Notes: generated from the sequence alone by a model not told the origin. A stretch of DNA of 57,874 bases from Akkermansia muciniphila (GCA_945900775.1 CAMDJP010000014.1:1-57874), one strand, 5' to 3'. Counted from the first letter of the stretch, positions 1 to 8,957 are shown. Program-made: numbers and translations.

Positions 1-633
1 GCCGCGCTCGGCGCTTTCTTCTCCCGCGAATCCTGGACGTTCGCGTTGCTCGAACACGCGCAGAAGAACGGCGCGGTTGCGCTCGATGCCACGCGGCGCA
101 GCCAGTTGCTCCAGCACACGTCGGCCCGCGTGCGCGATCTGGCCGGCAAAGTCTTCAACCCAGCCGGTGCTTCCAGCCGCGCGCAGGTCATCGCGCAGTT
201 CCAGCCCGCGCTGAAACTCACCGGGAACGCCACGCGCGGTACGGCCGTGTTCACGAAAATGTGCCTCAACTGCCACCAGCACGGCGGGGCCGGCAAAGAA
301 GTCGGCCCCGACCTGCGCTCCGTCGTTGGGCACCCGCCGGAGAAATTGCTGGCAAACATCCTCGATCCGAGCGCCGATGTGCAGCCCGGCTTCCACGCCT
401 ACCATTGCCGGCTGGCGGACGGCATCGAGCTTTACGGCCTCATCGCCGCCGAGACGGGCAACAGCATCACCTTCAAGCTGGCCGACGCGACGACGCGCGT
501 GGTGCTGCGCACCGACATCGCGGAGTTGCGCAGCGCGAACGTCTCGCTCATGCCCGAAGGACTTGAGCAGGGCTTGAGCAAACAGGATCTAGCGGACTTG
601 ATTGCCTTCCTGCAATCGAACGGAACCCGGTGA
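1..633 (+). CDS. PVC-type haem-binding domain protein, C-terminal part (5' end outside window)
   Basis: The reading frame is open from the first base, so this is the C-terminal 210 residues of a longer protein. A single c-type haem site, CLNCH, lies at about nt 262-276. It is followed by GPDLRSV, LLANILDPSADVQPG and a closing DLADLIAFLQS. That order matches the putative haem-binding domain typical of Pirellula and Verrucomicrobium proteins, which usually closes large secreted dehydrogenase-like or HEAT-repeat proteins. The helical sequence before it fits the end of such a repeat region. The likely role is extracytoplasmic electron transfer. The N-terminal domain is unseen, so the substrate cannot be named. 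The stop at 631-633 is followed by a gene-poor stretch. Confidence 0.85.
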   Translation, partial: AALGAFFSRESWTFALLEHAQKNGAVALDATRRSQLLQHTSARVRDLAGKVFNPAGASSRAQVIAQFQPALKLTGNATRGTAVFTKMCLNCHQHGGAGKEVGPDLRSVVGHPPEKLLANILDPSADVQPGFHAYHCRLADGIELYGLIAAETGNSITFKLADATTRVVLRTDIAELRSANVSLMPEGLEQGLSKQDLADLIAFLQSNGTR

Positions 634-747
634 CGGAAGCCTCGCTGCTCGGCCAGCCTTTGAAGTATGCACGCGAATCACTCTCGGTTCGACAACGCGT
701 CACAGCTATGTAGATTTTGTACCACGATCAATCCAAAGTTGAATTCC

Positions 748-835
748 ATGAAACATCCATTTCTCGTCCTGATTCCCATCGCCGTATCATGTCTACTCCT
801 GCAGGGCTCCGTCGCGATCGCACGGGTGCGGCGGC
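748..835 (+). other. Signal-peptide-like vestige upstream of the FGE-family gene
   Basis: An ATG at 748 opens about 29 codons reading MKHPFLVLIPIAVSCLLLQG and then SVAIARVRR, a credible secretory signal. It runs straight into repeat copy 1 and stays in frame with the gene starting at 898, which has its own signal peptide. Two signal peptides in tandem are not expected, so I read this as the leftover start of a lost secreted protein. The rest of 634-897 holds nothing else recognisable. Confidence 0.35.
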
Positions 836-874
836 TAAACCACGCAGTGTTCAGAAAACAATTTCCTATGAGTT
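836..874 (+). repeat. 39-bp directional repeat, copy 1
   Basis: This copy matches 33 of 39 positions of the family consensus, which reads TAAACCGCGGAGC then GTCCAGAAAGCA then ATTTCCTATCAGTT. It lies 23 bp before the chosen start of the FGE-family gene and directly after the signal-peptide vestige. Confidence 0.8.
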
Positions 875-897
875 CCGTAGATTTTTCAAAGGGCATT

Positions 898-1782
898 ATG
901 CTTCGATTCGCATCTTTTGCTCTGGCGACTTTCGTCGCTCTATCGGTCTGTGTGACTTTCGTTCAAGCTGACGAAAAAGCCGCGAAACCGACTGCGAAGC
1001 CGACGAAAGCGGAACTCCTCAAGCGTTTCAGCGACGAGTTCATCGAAATCGCTCCCGGAGGAAAATCTCGCGATGGCTCGATCTCGTTTCCGAAATCGTT
1101 CCGCATGGGAAGCGACCAAATTGATTCCGAAAAACCGGTTCACGAAGTCACTCTCAAGCAGAAGTTCTCGATCGCCAAATACGAGGTGCCGCAGAATCTC
1201 TGGGAGGCTGTGACAGGAGCAAATCCCAGCAAGTGGAAAGGCCCACGCAACTCAGTCGAAATGTTCTCGTGGCAAGAGGCTCGTGACTTCTGCAACAAAC
1301 TGACAGAGTTGCTGCGAGCCGAAAAGTTGCTCGGCGAAGACGAAGTCATCCGCTTGCCGACCGAAGCCGAATGGGAATACTGCTGCCGAGCGGGAACGAC
1401 GACCGTTTACAGCTTCGGCGACAAAGCTACAAAAGAAGGTGATGCTGGCAACAAGGCTTCGGCGCTCGACGAATTTGGTTGGCACACCGGCAACGCTGCC
1501 GGCAACGATCCGCCGGTCGGAGCCAAGAAGCCCAACGCTTGGGGCTTGTACGACGTCCACGGCTATCTCTGGGAATTCGTCGAAGACAGTTGGCATGACA
1601 GCTACGAGGGGGCTCCGACCGACGGCCGCGCGTGGTCCGAGGCGACTCACAAGAAAGTCGTCGTCCGGAGCGGATCGTGGAAAGACAACCACTCGAAACT
1701 AACCAGCTCCGCTCGCCGAGCGATCTCCATTGCCGATTCCGACGACGCCATCGGACTGCGCTGCGTGAAAGCGAAAAAGTAA
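898..1782 (+). CDS. Secreted formylglycine-generating-enzyme (SUMF1) family protein
   Basis: The 294-residue product has a signal peptide (residues 1-24, ending VQA) and an FGE-sulfatase/SUMF1 fold domain. Landmarks are FRMGS near residue 70, the IAKYEVPQNLWEAVTG block, RLPTEAEWEYCCRAGT, NAWGLYDVHGYLWEFVEDSW and a C-terminal RSGSW with GLRCVK. Such domains occur in true formylglycine generators and in many PVC proteins of unknown role, often as binding or modifying modules. I do not see a clear catalytic cysteine pair, so enzymatic activity is unproven. The start at 898 is preferred because the sequence upstream in frame is the 39-bp repeat. Base composition is less GC-rich than its neighbours. 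A 17-bp inverted repeat begins six bases after the stop. Confidence 0.8.
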   Translation: MLRFASFALATFVALSVCVTFVQADEKAAKPTAKPTKAELLKRFSDEFIEIAPGGKSRDGSISFPKSFRMGSDQIDSEKPVHEVTLKQKFSIAKYEVPQNLWEAVTGANPSKWKGPRNSVEMFSWQEARDFCNKLTELLRAEKLLGEDEVIRLPTEAEWEYCCRAGTTTVYSFGDKATKEGDAGNKASALDEFGWHTGNAAGNDPPVGAKKPNAWGLYDVHGYLWEFVEDSWHDSYEGAPTDGRAWSEATHKKVVVRSGSWKDNHSKLTSSARRAISIADSDDAIGLRCVKAKK

Positions 1783-1787
1783 CCCGG

Positions 1788-1859
1788 AGCGTCAGCGAGG
1801 GCGAACGCTTCACACCCCGCCCAACATCGTCGCTCGGATAGCTCGCCCTCGCTGACGCT
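1788..1859. repeat. 17-bp perfect inverted repeat (REP-like)
   Basis: The left arm AGCGTCAGCGAGGGCGA (1788-1804) is the exact reverse complement of the right arm (1843-1859), with a 38-bp spacer. It starts six bases after the FGE-family stop and ends next to repeat copy 2. The transcript could fold into a stable hairpin, but no T-run follows, so it is not a typical intrinsic terminator. From memory, similar sequences, often translated as TRSVSEG, are common between genes in planctomycete genomes. Confidence 0.75.
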
Positions 1860-1860
1860 T

Positions 1861-1899
1861 TAAACCGCGCAGCGTCCAGAAAGCATTTTCCTATCAGTT
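1861..1899 (+). repeat. 39-bp directional repeat, copy 2
   Basis: This copy matches the consensus at 37 of 39 positions. It sits 79 bp after the FGE-family stop and two bases beyond the inverted repeat. It forms a close pair with copy 3, 85 bp downstream. Confidence 0.9.
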
Positions 1900-1983
1900 G
1901 GAAGCCCTGAGAAAAAGCCTTGCCGTGCACCCTAAAAGGCATAGACAAGAACCAATTGGACCCGACGCAAAAGTATTTCCCCC

Positions 1984-2022
1984 TAAACCGCGGAGCGTCC
2001 AGAAAGCAAATTCATAGCAATC
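1984..2022 (+). repeat. 39-bp directional repeat, copy 3
   Basis: The first 26 bases match the consensus exactly and the 3' third has diverged, giving 34 of 39 overall. It lies 32 bp before the start of the DUF3472 gene. Nothing else is recognisable between copies 2 and 3. Confidence 0.8.
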
Positions 2023-2054
2023 TTAAAATTTCGAACTTCGAATTTTAATCCCTC

Positions 2055-5000
2055 ATGCTCACACGATTTCTAAGACTATCCGTACTACTCTTCCTCACAC
2101 AGCACCCTGTTCAGGCGACGTGGTATAAGGAAAATGCTCCAGGAGACTCGGATATCATCATGATGGACCTGCGCTGGCCTTGGTGGGCATCGGGGACTTA
2201 CTACGCCAATTGGAACACGGGTGTCGTGCCGAATGCAGGCATTAGTTTTTATGCGGGATTTCTTGATGGCGTGCCGGACGGGCCTGGTGCCACACCGAAT
2301 CCGGATCAAAAGCTCCACGATGCCTTTCGTCCCGGTTCTGTGTGGTCTTTCTGGGGTGGCGACAAGGGTGGACACCCGGTGCGTTTCATCAATTGCGCGC
2401 CCAATCTGGGTTTCAAGAACAACTATGGCGGCGAGGGCGCCAATGCCTCGTTGCATTCGGAGAAATGGGACTTCGTACAAAACAAGCGCTGGTACACCAT
2501 GATGTGCCGCGTCTGGCAATCGACGGACCCGGCAGCCACTCACTCGTATCTCGGGCGCTGGATCAAGGATGTAGAACGCAACCGCTGGCATCTCATTGCC
2601 ATCGCGCGATTGCCCGTCGTGGCGAAAGCCTTGTCGCATAACAGCGGATTCATCGAAACGCTCTCGGACGTTAAAGTGGTTCGCCCGCTCGATCGTCGAT
2701 TCGGATTTTATCGCAAGGATGGCGCATGGGGAAAAGCCGATGGAATCACCATTAATAAGACGCTCTACGTGGTGGCGAATGTCATTCCCGAGGGCGACCA
2801 CGAATACATCGCCCTCGAGTATGCCTCCAAGCCCGACAACCTCCCGCAACGTCTGAAAGGGCCGCCCCTGCCAGGCGATAAGATTAATGAAATCAGCGCG
2901 AAACAACCGGACCAACCCACACTCGACAAGCCCAAGGTAACCCGTGTACAAGCCGAGTCTACTGCCAGTCAGGTGGCGGTAACTTGGGAAGTCGCCGAAA
3001 ATTCTTCGCCTTCGTTTGCCTACAAAATTGAGGTATTCGACAACCCCGCCTGCACAGGAACGCCGAAGGCCGTAGCTCACGAGCGGTTGCCCAGTGCCCG
3101 CCGTGCGATTATGGACGCGGCGGTGAAGGCCCCAACAATCCGTTTCACAATGACGGATGTTTTCGATCAAGACGCTTCCGCTGTGATCGTGAAAGCCACC
3201 GCCTCCCAGCCAGTCAAGGCCCCGACATCGAGAGCAAAAACCATCCCCGGCCTAGCCTACGAACTCCTACAGTCGCCGAAGACAGATAGCAGCAAGGGAG
3301 TTTGGCAGAAGCTGGACGAACTCAAGGACGGCAAATCCATCCGCCAGGGACTGTCCCGCGGATTCGATCTCAGCGTGAGAGAGTCGCTTCAGGCAGGTTA
3401 TGCTCTGGTCTTTGAAGGCCTGCTCCGGGTGCCTGCCGATGGCGTTTACCTTCTCTACGGACAGATCGATGGAGCGTATCGCATTCAAGTCGGCGAGCAG
3501 GATGTCATCGTCCGCGATGAACAGGCGGGGACCACCGAGCATTCCGGTTTCTGCCGACTGACCAAAGGAAATCATCCGTTCAAAGTCACGTATCTCTACG
3601 GAAAACTGTTAGGCAGAAATTTCAACATCGACTGGGAAGGCCCGCAACTGGCGCGGCAGACGATTCCCGTCGAGGCACTGCAAATCGCGGATGACGGCAA
3701 ATATCCCCTTCCGGAAATCACCGCTGAGTCCAAGGGCGACGGTACCGGGCAGGTGCTGTTGAAGGTGGATCCCCGGGGGCACACGATCGATCAAGCCGCC
3801 ATTTATCTCGGCAATTTCCAGATTGCCGAAGCCAAGTCAGCCGAAGTGAAATACGAAGGTCCGCTCCCCAAAGGCACCAACAAGTTCTGGTGCCGGGTGA
3901 AGTACAACGGCACACGGTCGGTGGACATCAATTCCGGCGCCTTGGAGGTGACGGGCAATCCCATTTCATCGGACTGGACGGTCCGCAACATCGGCGAGCA
4001 GAGCGCCCTGGCTGGGTTCTGGCAGACCAGGCCGAATGCCTTCACATTTTTCGGAAACGGAATGCACGCCGCAGTCAAGACGGTGACCGGTGATTTCACC
4101 GCCACCTGTCGCATCGACCGCTACAGCCGTGAGGGCGTCAACTGGCGAGCCTGGGTGGGCATCGCAGCGTTTCAAAACAGTAAGAACATCAATTGGGGCT
4201 GGGGCGAGAGTGTCTATCTGGTGCAGACCTCCAAGGACGGAAAGAAGTCCTCGCCCGACAATGATGATCTGGGCGGGAGCCGTGTCAGTTCCTATCCTTA
4301 CCCGCAGGATCATTCGTGGGTGCGCATCGTCCGTCAGGGAAAGATATGGACGACGTGGACCTCTGCCGATGGCCAGAAATGGGTGCTCGGCGGCAGTCAT
4401 TTCAAAAGCGCACCGGAGAAAATGGATGTGGGCATTTTTATCAGCGCCATTCAGCAGGACGCACATGCCTATTACACGGCGGAGGTTTCCGAACTGGACA
4501 TCAAGGCCGGCGTGCTTCCCGAGTCCACCCCGCCACCACCTGTGGCCGCCAGGAACACTGCAGGGGATCGGCTCACCGGCATCGCCATCGCCCGATCGGA
4601 TGAAAACACTCTCGTCCTGCGTTCGACTTCCAAAGGTATCTTGCACACGACCGATGGCGGCAAGACGTGGAGCGCCATCAATGGCAACCTAACTGGAGCC
4701 GCTAACACAGTCCGCAGCGTGGCCATCCATCCGACGAATCCGGCCATCATGCTCCGGGCCGCGGGGCGCGTCGTCGATGGCCAGTGGGACGGAGGCCTGT
4801 GGAAGACGACCGATGCCGGCAAATCTTGGACGAAACTGGATTTCAGCGGCGACTTCGATGGCACGGGACCATCTGCGCTTTGCGGTGAAGTGATTGCCTT
4901 TGATCTGAGGAATCCCGATACCCTCTACGTCGGCACCGAATCGAAAGGCTGCTTCAAGAGCACCGATGCTGGCACCACGTGGACATCGCTTGGCGTTGTG

Positions 5001-5639
5001 GACGAACGCACCACCTCCGTGGTCGTCTGGCCGTGGGAATACGTCAATCCTGTGGCCGCTCGCAACATGAGCCACGTCTGCGTGACCACCTGCCCGGACA
5101 CATGGATGCCGCTGTTGGGCCGCGGGGAGCCAGCCATCAAGGTCAAGGGCACCGCTGCGAAAGCTTACCTGTCCCGAGACAATGTGAAATCAATCTCCGT
5201 CTTCCATTCCCGTGACGACCTTGGTTTCTACAATATGGCCTACGATCGCATGGTGCAAACACCCGATGGCATGCGCTACGCCACGTCTCACGGACTGCAA
5301 CATAACGTCGGCGGCAACATGTTTGCCTTTCCGGAAGCAAAGCATCTTGAGTGGCTGCGCCCATTCACCGCTGTGGCCAGCGCCTGCCTGCCCGGCACCA
5401 AGAATGCCCGCTGCATCGCCCAAGCGCTCGACCCGATCAACCCCAGCCGCATTTCCGCCAGCCAATCGTGGGCGTTCAGTTGGAATTGGATTAACCTCAA
5501 AGGCGCTGTGCCCAAAGGCGGCCTCATCGCCCTGGCCTGCGAACACCGTGTCGGCGAGAAGTGGTGGTTTGTCTATACCGACGGAGTCTATCATTCGACC
5601 GACGGCGGCAAGACCTTCAACCTATCAACTATTCAATGA
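2055..5639 (+). CDS. Large secreted DUF3472 / PA14-like / BNR-repeat protein
   Basis: This 1194-residue protein begins with a signal peptide (about residues 1-21). Residues 22-270 match DUF3472 (WYKENAPGDSDIIMMDLRWPWW, given here as its first half WYKENAPG, then GTYYANWN and the GFYRKDGAW region). Residues about 400-525 resemble a PA14 domain, with FEGLLRVPADGVYLLYGQID. Residues about 638-812 resemble a concanavalin-like DUF1349 module. Residues about 838-1194 carry BNR/Ycf48-type propeller repeats with HTTDGGKTW, WKTTDAGKSW, FKSTDAGTTW and YHSTDGGKTF. The modules suggest a carbohydrate-binding or glycan-acting exoprotein. No catalytic residues can be assigned. Its TGA overlaps the ATG of the following truncated gene (ATGA), so the two were probably one operon. 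Confidence 0.75.
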   Translation: MLTRFLRLSVLLFLTQHPVQATWYKENAPGDSDIIMMDLRWPWWASGTYYANWNTGVVPNAGISFYAGFLDGVPDGPGATPNPDQKLHDAFRPGSVWSFWGGDKGGHPVRFINCAPNLGFKNNYGGEGANASLHSEKWDFVQNKRWYTMMCRVWQSTDPAATHSYLGRWIKDVERNRWHLIAIARLPVVAKALSHNSGFIETLSDVKVVRPLDRRFGFYRKDGAWGKADGITINKTLYVVANVIPEGDHEYIALEYASKPDNLPQRLKGPPLPGDKINEISAKQPDQPTLDKPKVTRVQAESTASQVAVTWEVAENSSPSFAYKIEVFDNPACTGTPKAVAHERLPSARRAIMDAAVKAPTIRFTMTDVFDQDASAVIVKATASQPVKAPTSRAKTIPGLAYELLQSPKTDSSKGVWQKLDELKDGKSIRQGLSRGFDLSVRESLQAGYALVFEGLLRVPADGVYLLYGQIDGAYRIQVGEQDVIVRDEQAGTTEHSGFCRLTKGNHPFKVTYLYGKLLGRNFNIDWEGPQLARQTIPVEALQIADDGKYPLPEITAESKGDGTGQVLLKVDPRGHTIDQAAIYLGNFQIAEAKSAEVKYEGPLPKGTNKFWCRVKYNGTRSVDINSGALEVTGNPISSDWTVRNIGEQSALAGFWQTRPNAFTFFGNGMHAAVKTVTGDFTATCRIDRYSREGVNWRAWVGIAAFQNSKNINWGWGESVYLVQTSKDGKKSSPDNDDLGGSRVSSYPYPQDHSWVRIVRQGKIWTTWTSADGQKWVLGGSHFKSAPEKMDVGIFISAIQQDAHAYYTAEVSELDIKAGVLPESTPPPPVAARNTAGDRLTGIAIARSDENTLVLRSTSKGILHTTDGGKTWSAINGNLTGAANTVRSVAIHPTNPAIMLRAAGRVVDGQWDGGLWKTTDAGKSWTKLDFSGDFDGTGPSALCGEVIAFDLRNPDTLYVGTESKGCFKSTDAGTTWTSLGVVDERTTSVVVWPWEYVNPVAARNMSHVCVTTCPDTWMPLLGRGEPAIKVKGTAAKAYLSRDNVKSISVFHSRDDLGFYNMAYDRMVQTPDGMRYATSHGLQHNVGGNMFAFPEAKHLEWLRPFTAVASACLPGTKNARCIAQALDPINPSRISASQSWAFSWNWINLKGAVPKGGLIALACEHRVGEKWWFVYTDGVYHSTDGGKTFNLSTIQ

Positions 5640-5983
5640 AACTATCCCCTCTCCTAATTTTCACGTTCGCCATGGTGAATGGGATTTCCGCCGAAGGAGC
5701 CGATGCCTTCCGCATTTATGCGCCGAGCCACAGCAACAAATCTCTGACCATCGTATCTGCAGAACCCACGGAGATTGGGTTGACCAGCAAGATGGAGAAA
5801 AAGGTGGAGCTTGGTTTTCACGACACAGTCATCGTTGCTCATCCGAAAGAGCCACTGCTCTACATTGCTCCGGTCCGTGAGTTCAAGGCGATCGAGCATC
5901 CCGGAGCCTTGGTGACGCTGGAAAAATGGGGCGCGGAGGTGAAGTTTGTCTCTCGGCCACGACTGTTTCAGCGCACGGGCTGA
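5636..5983 (+). pseudogene. Truncated lactonase-like beta-propeller protein (N-terminal fragment)
   Basis: The start overlaps the previous stop as ATGA. The 115-residue product has a signal peptide (MKLSPLLIFTFAMVNGISAEG) and then FRIYAPSHSNKSLTIV, HDTVIVAHPKEPLLYIAP and HPGALVTLEKWG. This resembles the first propeller blade of secreted lactonase-family (YVTN/6-phosphogluconolactonase-like) proteins, which normally run to 350-400 residues. The match stops near residue 100 and the frame ends 38 bp before the next gene. I therefore read it as a 3'-truncated relic. A short functional protein cannot be excluded. Confidence 0.55.
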
Positions 5984-6020
5984 AGGTCTTTTCGATAGCG
6001 AACCACTCCTACTCAAGTCT

Positions 6021-8606
6021 ATGCGCCTGCTTTTCATTCTCCTTCTGCCTCTGTTGCTCGTTGGCACGGTTTCAAGCAGCGCCCAATCCCTCTTCGGCGG
6101 GGATGGCGTGTTCGTCCGCTTGCAACTTGTCGAACCGGCCGAGGCGAAGTGGCACGTTGCGCTGGGCGGCTACATCCACAATCCGCCATGGCATCTGAAG
6201 GCGGCGACGCTTCCGGATGCGGCGGCGAAAGATCGGACCAAGGCGTTGCCAGCGGGGGAATTCACGGAGTGGTTTGACCTCAAGGCGCACAACGGAAAGC
6301 TCCTGCATGGCCGGCTCAACCGCGCAGGTGGCGTGGCGGAGTTTCCCAATGTCACTGCGGATTTTGCCTGCCAGCCGCCAGCCTTGCGGTGCAAGGTCAT
6401 CATCGAGCTAGCGACGGCCGCGGATGCGAAGCGCGTGGTGAAACGCTTCGAGGAAACCTTCACCGGCACGTTGACCAGCTTTCTCGTCTCGCCTGACTTG
6501 ATGAAGGACAAGGACAGCTTGGAAACCGCCGCACAGATGTCCGCGCGCCGGTTAGGCTGGGCGCGCGCGGCCACCGGCGGCCGGCGTGTCGCGCCGAAGG
6601 AACTCATCGTGCAGACGAGCTTCTGGTCGCCGCAACGCGCGGAGTTGAACGCGCAGGAGGCCGAGGTGCTCTGGTTGCTGGGCTTCAACGTAGTCGGCAA
6701 TCAAGAAGCGGAAACCCGGGGGCGATTTCCATTCCGGCAGCCGGGCCACACTCATCAAGTGCAGTTCGGGCCCGAGGCCACGCGCGAGCAAATTGAAGCG
6801 TTGATGCAAAAGCATGGGGCCGCGCAAAAGAGTCCGATGGAGAGCGGGGTGCCGTTCAATTTCTCGGACGAGATTTGCGCCCGCCCGGGCATCGGCACCA
6901 ACGTGCAGGCGCTGGCTCACTTCCGCGCCTGGCTGGCGGCGCGCGGCATCGCTCCCCGGGAGCTGGGTGCAACGCGTTTGGATGAAGTGCTGCCCATCGA
7001 AACGCCGACCGAGTTGCGCGCGCGGGAGCAAGTGAACGGGGCGGCGGCGCGGCGGATCTTCTATTTTACATCGCGCTTCCGGCAGCTTGCGGGCACACAG
7101 CGCGTGAAGTGGCATACGGAGGCGTATCACCGGCATTTTCCAGGCAGCGGCATCACGTCCACGCTCGTGGCGGATCACCCGTATTTCAGCGGCACTGGGC
7201 TGGGCATGGGCATGGTGCCGAACATGGCGTGGGGCGGCGCACCGTTGGCGTTGGACTGGTTTGACCTCGCGCGGGAGCGCGCTGTGGACTTGGCCGGCAT
7301 CGAGGACTGGATGGGCCTGCAGTTCATGTATGGGCCGAACTACACTTGGGAGGGCTTCCAACTGATGGGCTTTCAGGCCGCGATGTTCCGCAGTGGCAGC
7401 CGAGGCGCGCAGCCCATTATCTCGTGGATCACGCCCAGCGACGAAACCAACCTCCGTCTCAAGTCCGCGTCCGCACTCGCGCAAGGCGGGAAGCATTTCT
7501 TCTACTGGACTTACGGCCCGACGGCGACGGCCACGGAGAATTACTGGTCGGACTTGCGCGGGGCTTACGACGGGGTCGCGGCCATGACGCGCCAGCTCGC
7601 TGCCGCCGAATACATTCTCGCGCCGGGCCGTTTGCGCCCGACGCGGCTGGCGGTGCTTTACAGCGTATCGTCGGATCTGTGGCAACCCTTCGGCTACGTG
7701 CAGATGTTGGAGCGCCGGGCCACCTATTTGAATCTCATGCATCAGCAGTTCGGGGTGGATTTTGTAACGGAGGAGGACATCGAGGCAGGCCGGTTGACAG
7801 ACTACGACGTACTTTACGCGACGGACCCGTGCCTCACGGCGAAGTCCATGGCGGCCATCGAGAAGTGGGTCGAATCCGGCGGCAATCTTTACGGCTCGTG
7901 CGCCGCCGGCAGTCGCAACGAGTTCAACGAAGAAGTGCCGGGCTTGAGCCGCGTGTTCGGAATCGCCCCCAAGATCAATGTGACGACGCAGGACGCCGAA
8001 TACCGCGTGCGCGGGCGGCTGAACGGCTTGAGTTACGCGGACCGCATCCGCTGCACGGCTGGATCGGGCGTGAACGCGGTGGAGTTTGGCACGGTGGGTT
8101 CCAAGGTCGGAGTCACGGTGGCGGGTGCCACAGTCAGTGGGAAGTTTCAGGACGGCGCGCCAGCGGTGTTGACGCATGGCTTTGGGCGGGGCAGGTCGGT
8201 GTATGTGGCCGCCACGCCGGGGGTGGCGAGCGTGAAGGACGCGCGCTTTGTGCCGCGCGAGTTGAAGGAAGTCTGGCCCGAAGCCCAGCGGCAGCTGATC
8301 ACCGGCCTAGCGCGTTCAGCAGGTGTGCCACGAGTGGTGGAGCTTTCCCATGCGGTGGTGGAGGCGGGGGTTTACGATGCGCCGAAGGGCACCGCACTAG
8401 TGCTAGCCAACTTCACGTATCAGCCGATTCAGGAACTTCGCGTGCGACTTGCGGTGGAAAAGATGCCAAAATCGGTCCGGTCAGTGACGAAGGGCGTGGT
8501 TCACTTCAAGCCGGTCAAACTGGAAGGTTCAGGAACGCGAGCAAAAGGGGCGGGCATTGAGTTCGTGTTGCCGCTCGGACTCAACGACATCGTACTGGTG
8601 GAGTGA
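6021..8606 (+). CDS. Secreted GH42-like glycoside hydrolase family protein
   Basis: The 861-residue product starts at the ATG at 6021, just before a strong signal peptide (MRLLFILLLPLLLVGTVSSS); a longer in-frame start at 5946 would bury it. The middle (about residues 200-540) looks like a TIM-barrel glycosidase, with FNFSDEICARPG, KWHTEAYHRHFPG, DWFDLARERAVDLAG and FFYWTYGP. Residues about 540-680 resemble the GH42 trimerisation or glutamine-amidotransferase-like domain (LAVLYSVSSDLWQP, YDVLYATDPCLT, WVESGGNLYGSCAAGS). The C-terminus is a beta-sandwich. I infer a polysaccharide-related enzyme working with the two upstream genes. The catalytic acids are not assigned, and the family call is by pattern only. 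Confidence 0.6.
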   Translation: MRLLFILLLPLLLVGTVSSSAQSLFGGDGVFVRLQLVEPAEAKWHVALGGYIHNPPWHLKAATLPDAAAKDRTKALPAGEFTEWFDLKAHNGKLLHGRLNRAGGVAEFPNVTADFACQPPALRCKVIIELATAADAKRVVKRFEETFTGTLTSFLVSPDLMKDKDSLETAAQMSARRLGWARAATGGRRVAPKELIVQTSFWSPQRAELNAQEAEVLWLLGFNVVGNQEAETRGRFPFRQPGHTHQVQFGPEATREQIEALMQKHGAAQKSPMESGVPFNFSDEICARPGIGTNVQALAHFRAWLAARGIAPRELGATRLDEVLPIETPTELRAREQVNGAAARRIFYFTSRFRQLAGTQRVKWHTEAYHRHFPGSGITSTLVADHPYFSGTGLGMGMVPNMAWGGAPLALDWFDLARERAVDLAGIEDWMGLQFMYGPNYTWEGFQLMGFQAAMFRSGSRGAQPIISWITPSDETNLRLKSASALAQGGKHFFYWTYGPTATATENYWSDLRGAYDGVAAMTRQLAAAEYILAPGRLRPTRLAVLYSVSSDLWQPFGYVQMLERRATYLNLMHQQFGVDFVTEEDIEAGRLTDYDVLYATDPCLTAKSMAAIEKWVESGGNLYGSCAAGSRNEFNEEVPGLSRVFGIAPKINVTTQDAEYRVRGRLNGLSYADRIRCTAGSGVNAVEFGTVGSKVGVTVAGATVSGKFQDGAPAVLTHGFGRGRSVYVAATPGVASVKDARFVPRELKEVWPEAQRQLITGLARSAGVPRVVELSHAVVEAGVYDAPKGTALVLANFTYQPIQELRVRLAVEKMPKSVRSVTKGVVHFKPVKLEGSGTRAKGAGIEFVLPLGLNDIVLVE

Positions 8607-8957
8607 AACCCAGCCTTGTGGTTTAACCGCTCCCTGAACAACCTGCGGTTAGTTCGCGGGGACAGTGCGGGGAGTCCAGAGTAGGTTCCTTCTTTGGGTA
8701 TAACTTGCTCCCAGATTATAACAAAAGATGGTGTGATTCCGTTTAATCAAATCAACACGCCCGTCCGCAAATTCTACTTGAGCGCGGCCAGTGTATCGAT
8801 AAACACAAACGGTGCGATTGAGAGTTTTGGCAGGATTGACCGCCTGACTCTACCAGTCGTTCGGGTTCATGTAGAGCGCCCAAATAAACCGCGGAGGGTC
8901 CAGAAAGCAATTTCCTATCCGTTTTTCCGACCACGGTGGTGAAAGTCTTTTTTGGGA
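8607..8957. other. Intergenic stretch with one repeat copy and no gene
   Basis: About 350 bp without a convincing reading frame. An imperfect hairpin TAACCGC/GCGGTTA lies at about 8622-8650, just after the GH42-like stop, and may help end transcription although no T-run follows. Repeat copy 4 lies inside. Base composition is more AT-rich than the flanking genes. Confidence 0.5.
8885..8923 (+). repeat. 39-bp directional repeat, copy 4
   Basis: This copy matches the consensus at 37 of 39 positions. It lies 120 bp upstream of the pilin-like gene and 34 bp before its putative -35 element. Confidence 0.9.

Noticed and set aside
6552-8177. A 541-codon minus-strand frame inside the GH42-like gene
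   Set aside because: Antisense shadow with Arg/His-rich composition and no recognisable domain.
8622-8650. TAACCGC/GCGGTTA hairpin after the GH42-like gene as an intrinsic terminator
   Set aside because: The stem is only 7 bp with a 14-nt loop and no T-run, so it was only noted within the intergenic entry.
8694-8942. An 82-codon + strand frame between the GH42-like and pilin-like genes
   Set aside because: Its end is the translation of repeat copy 4 and the rest matches nothing.
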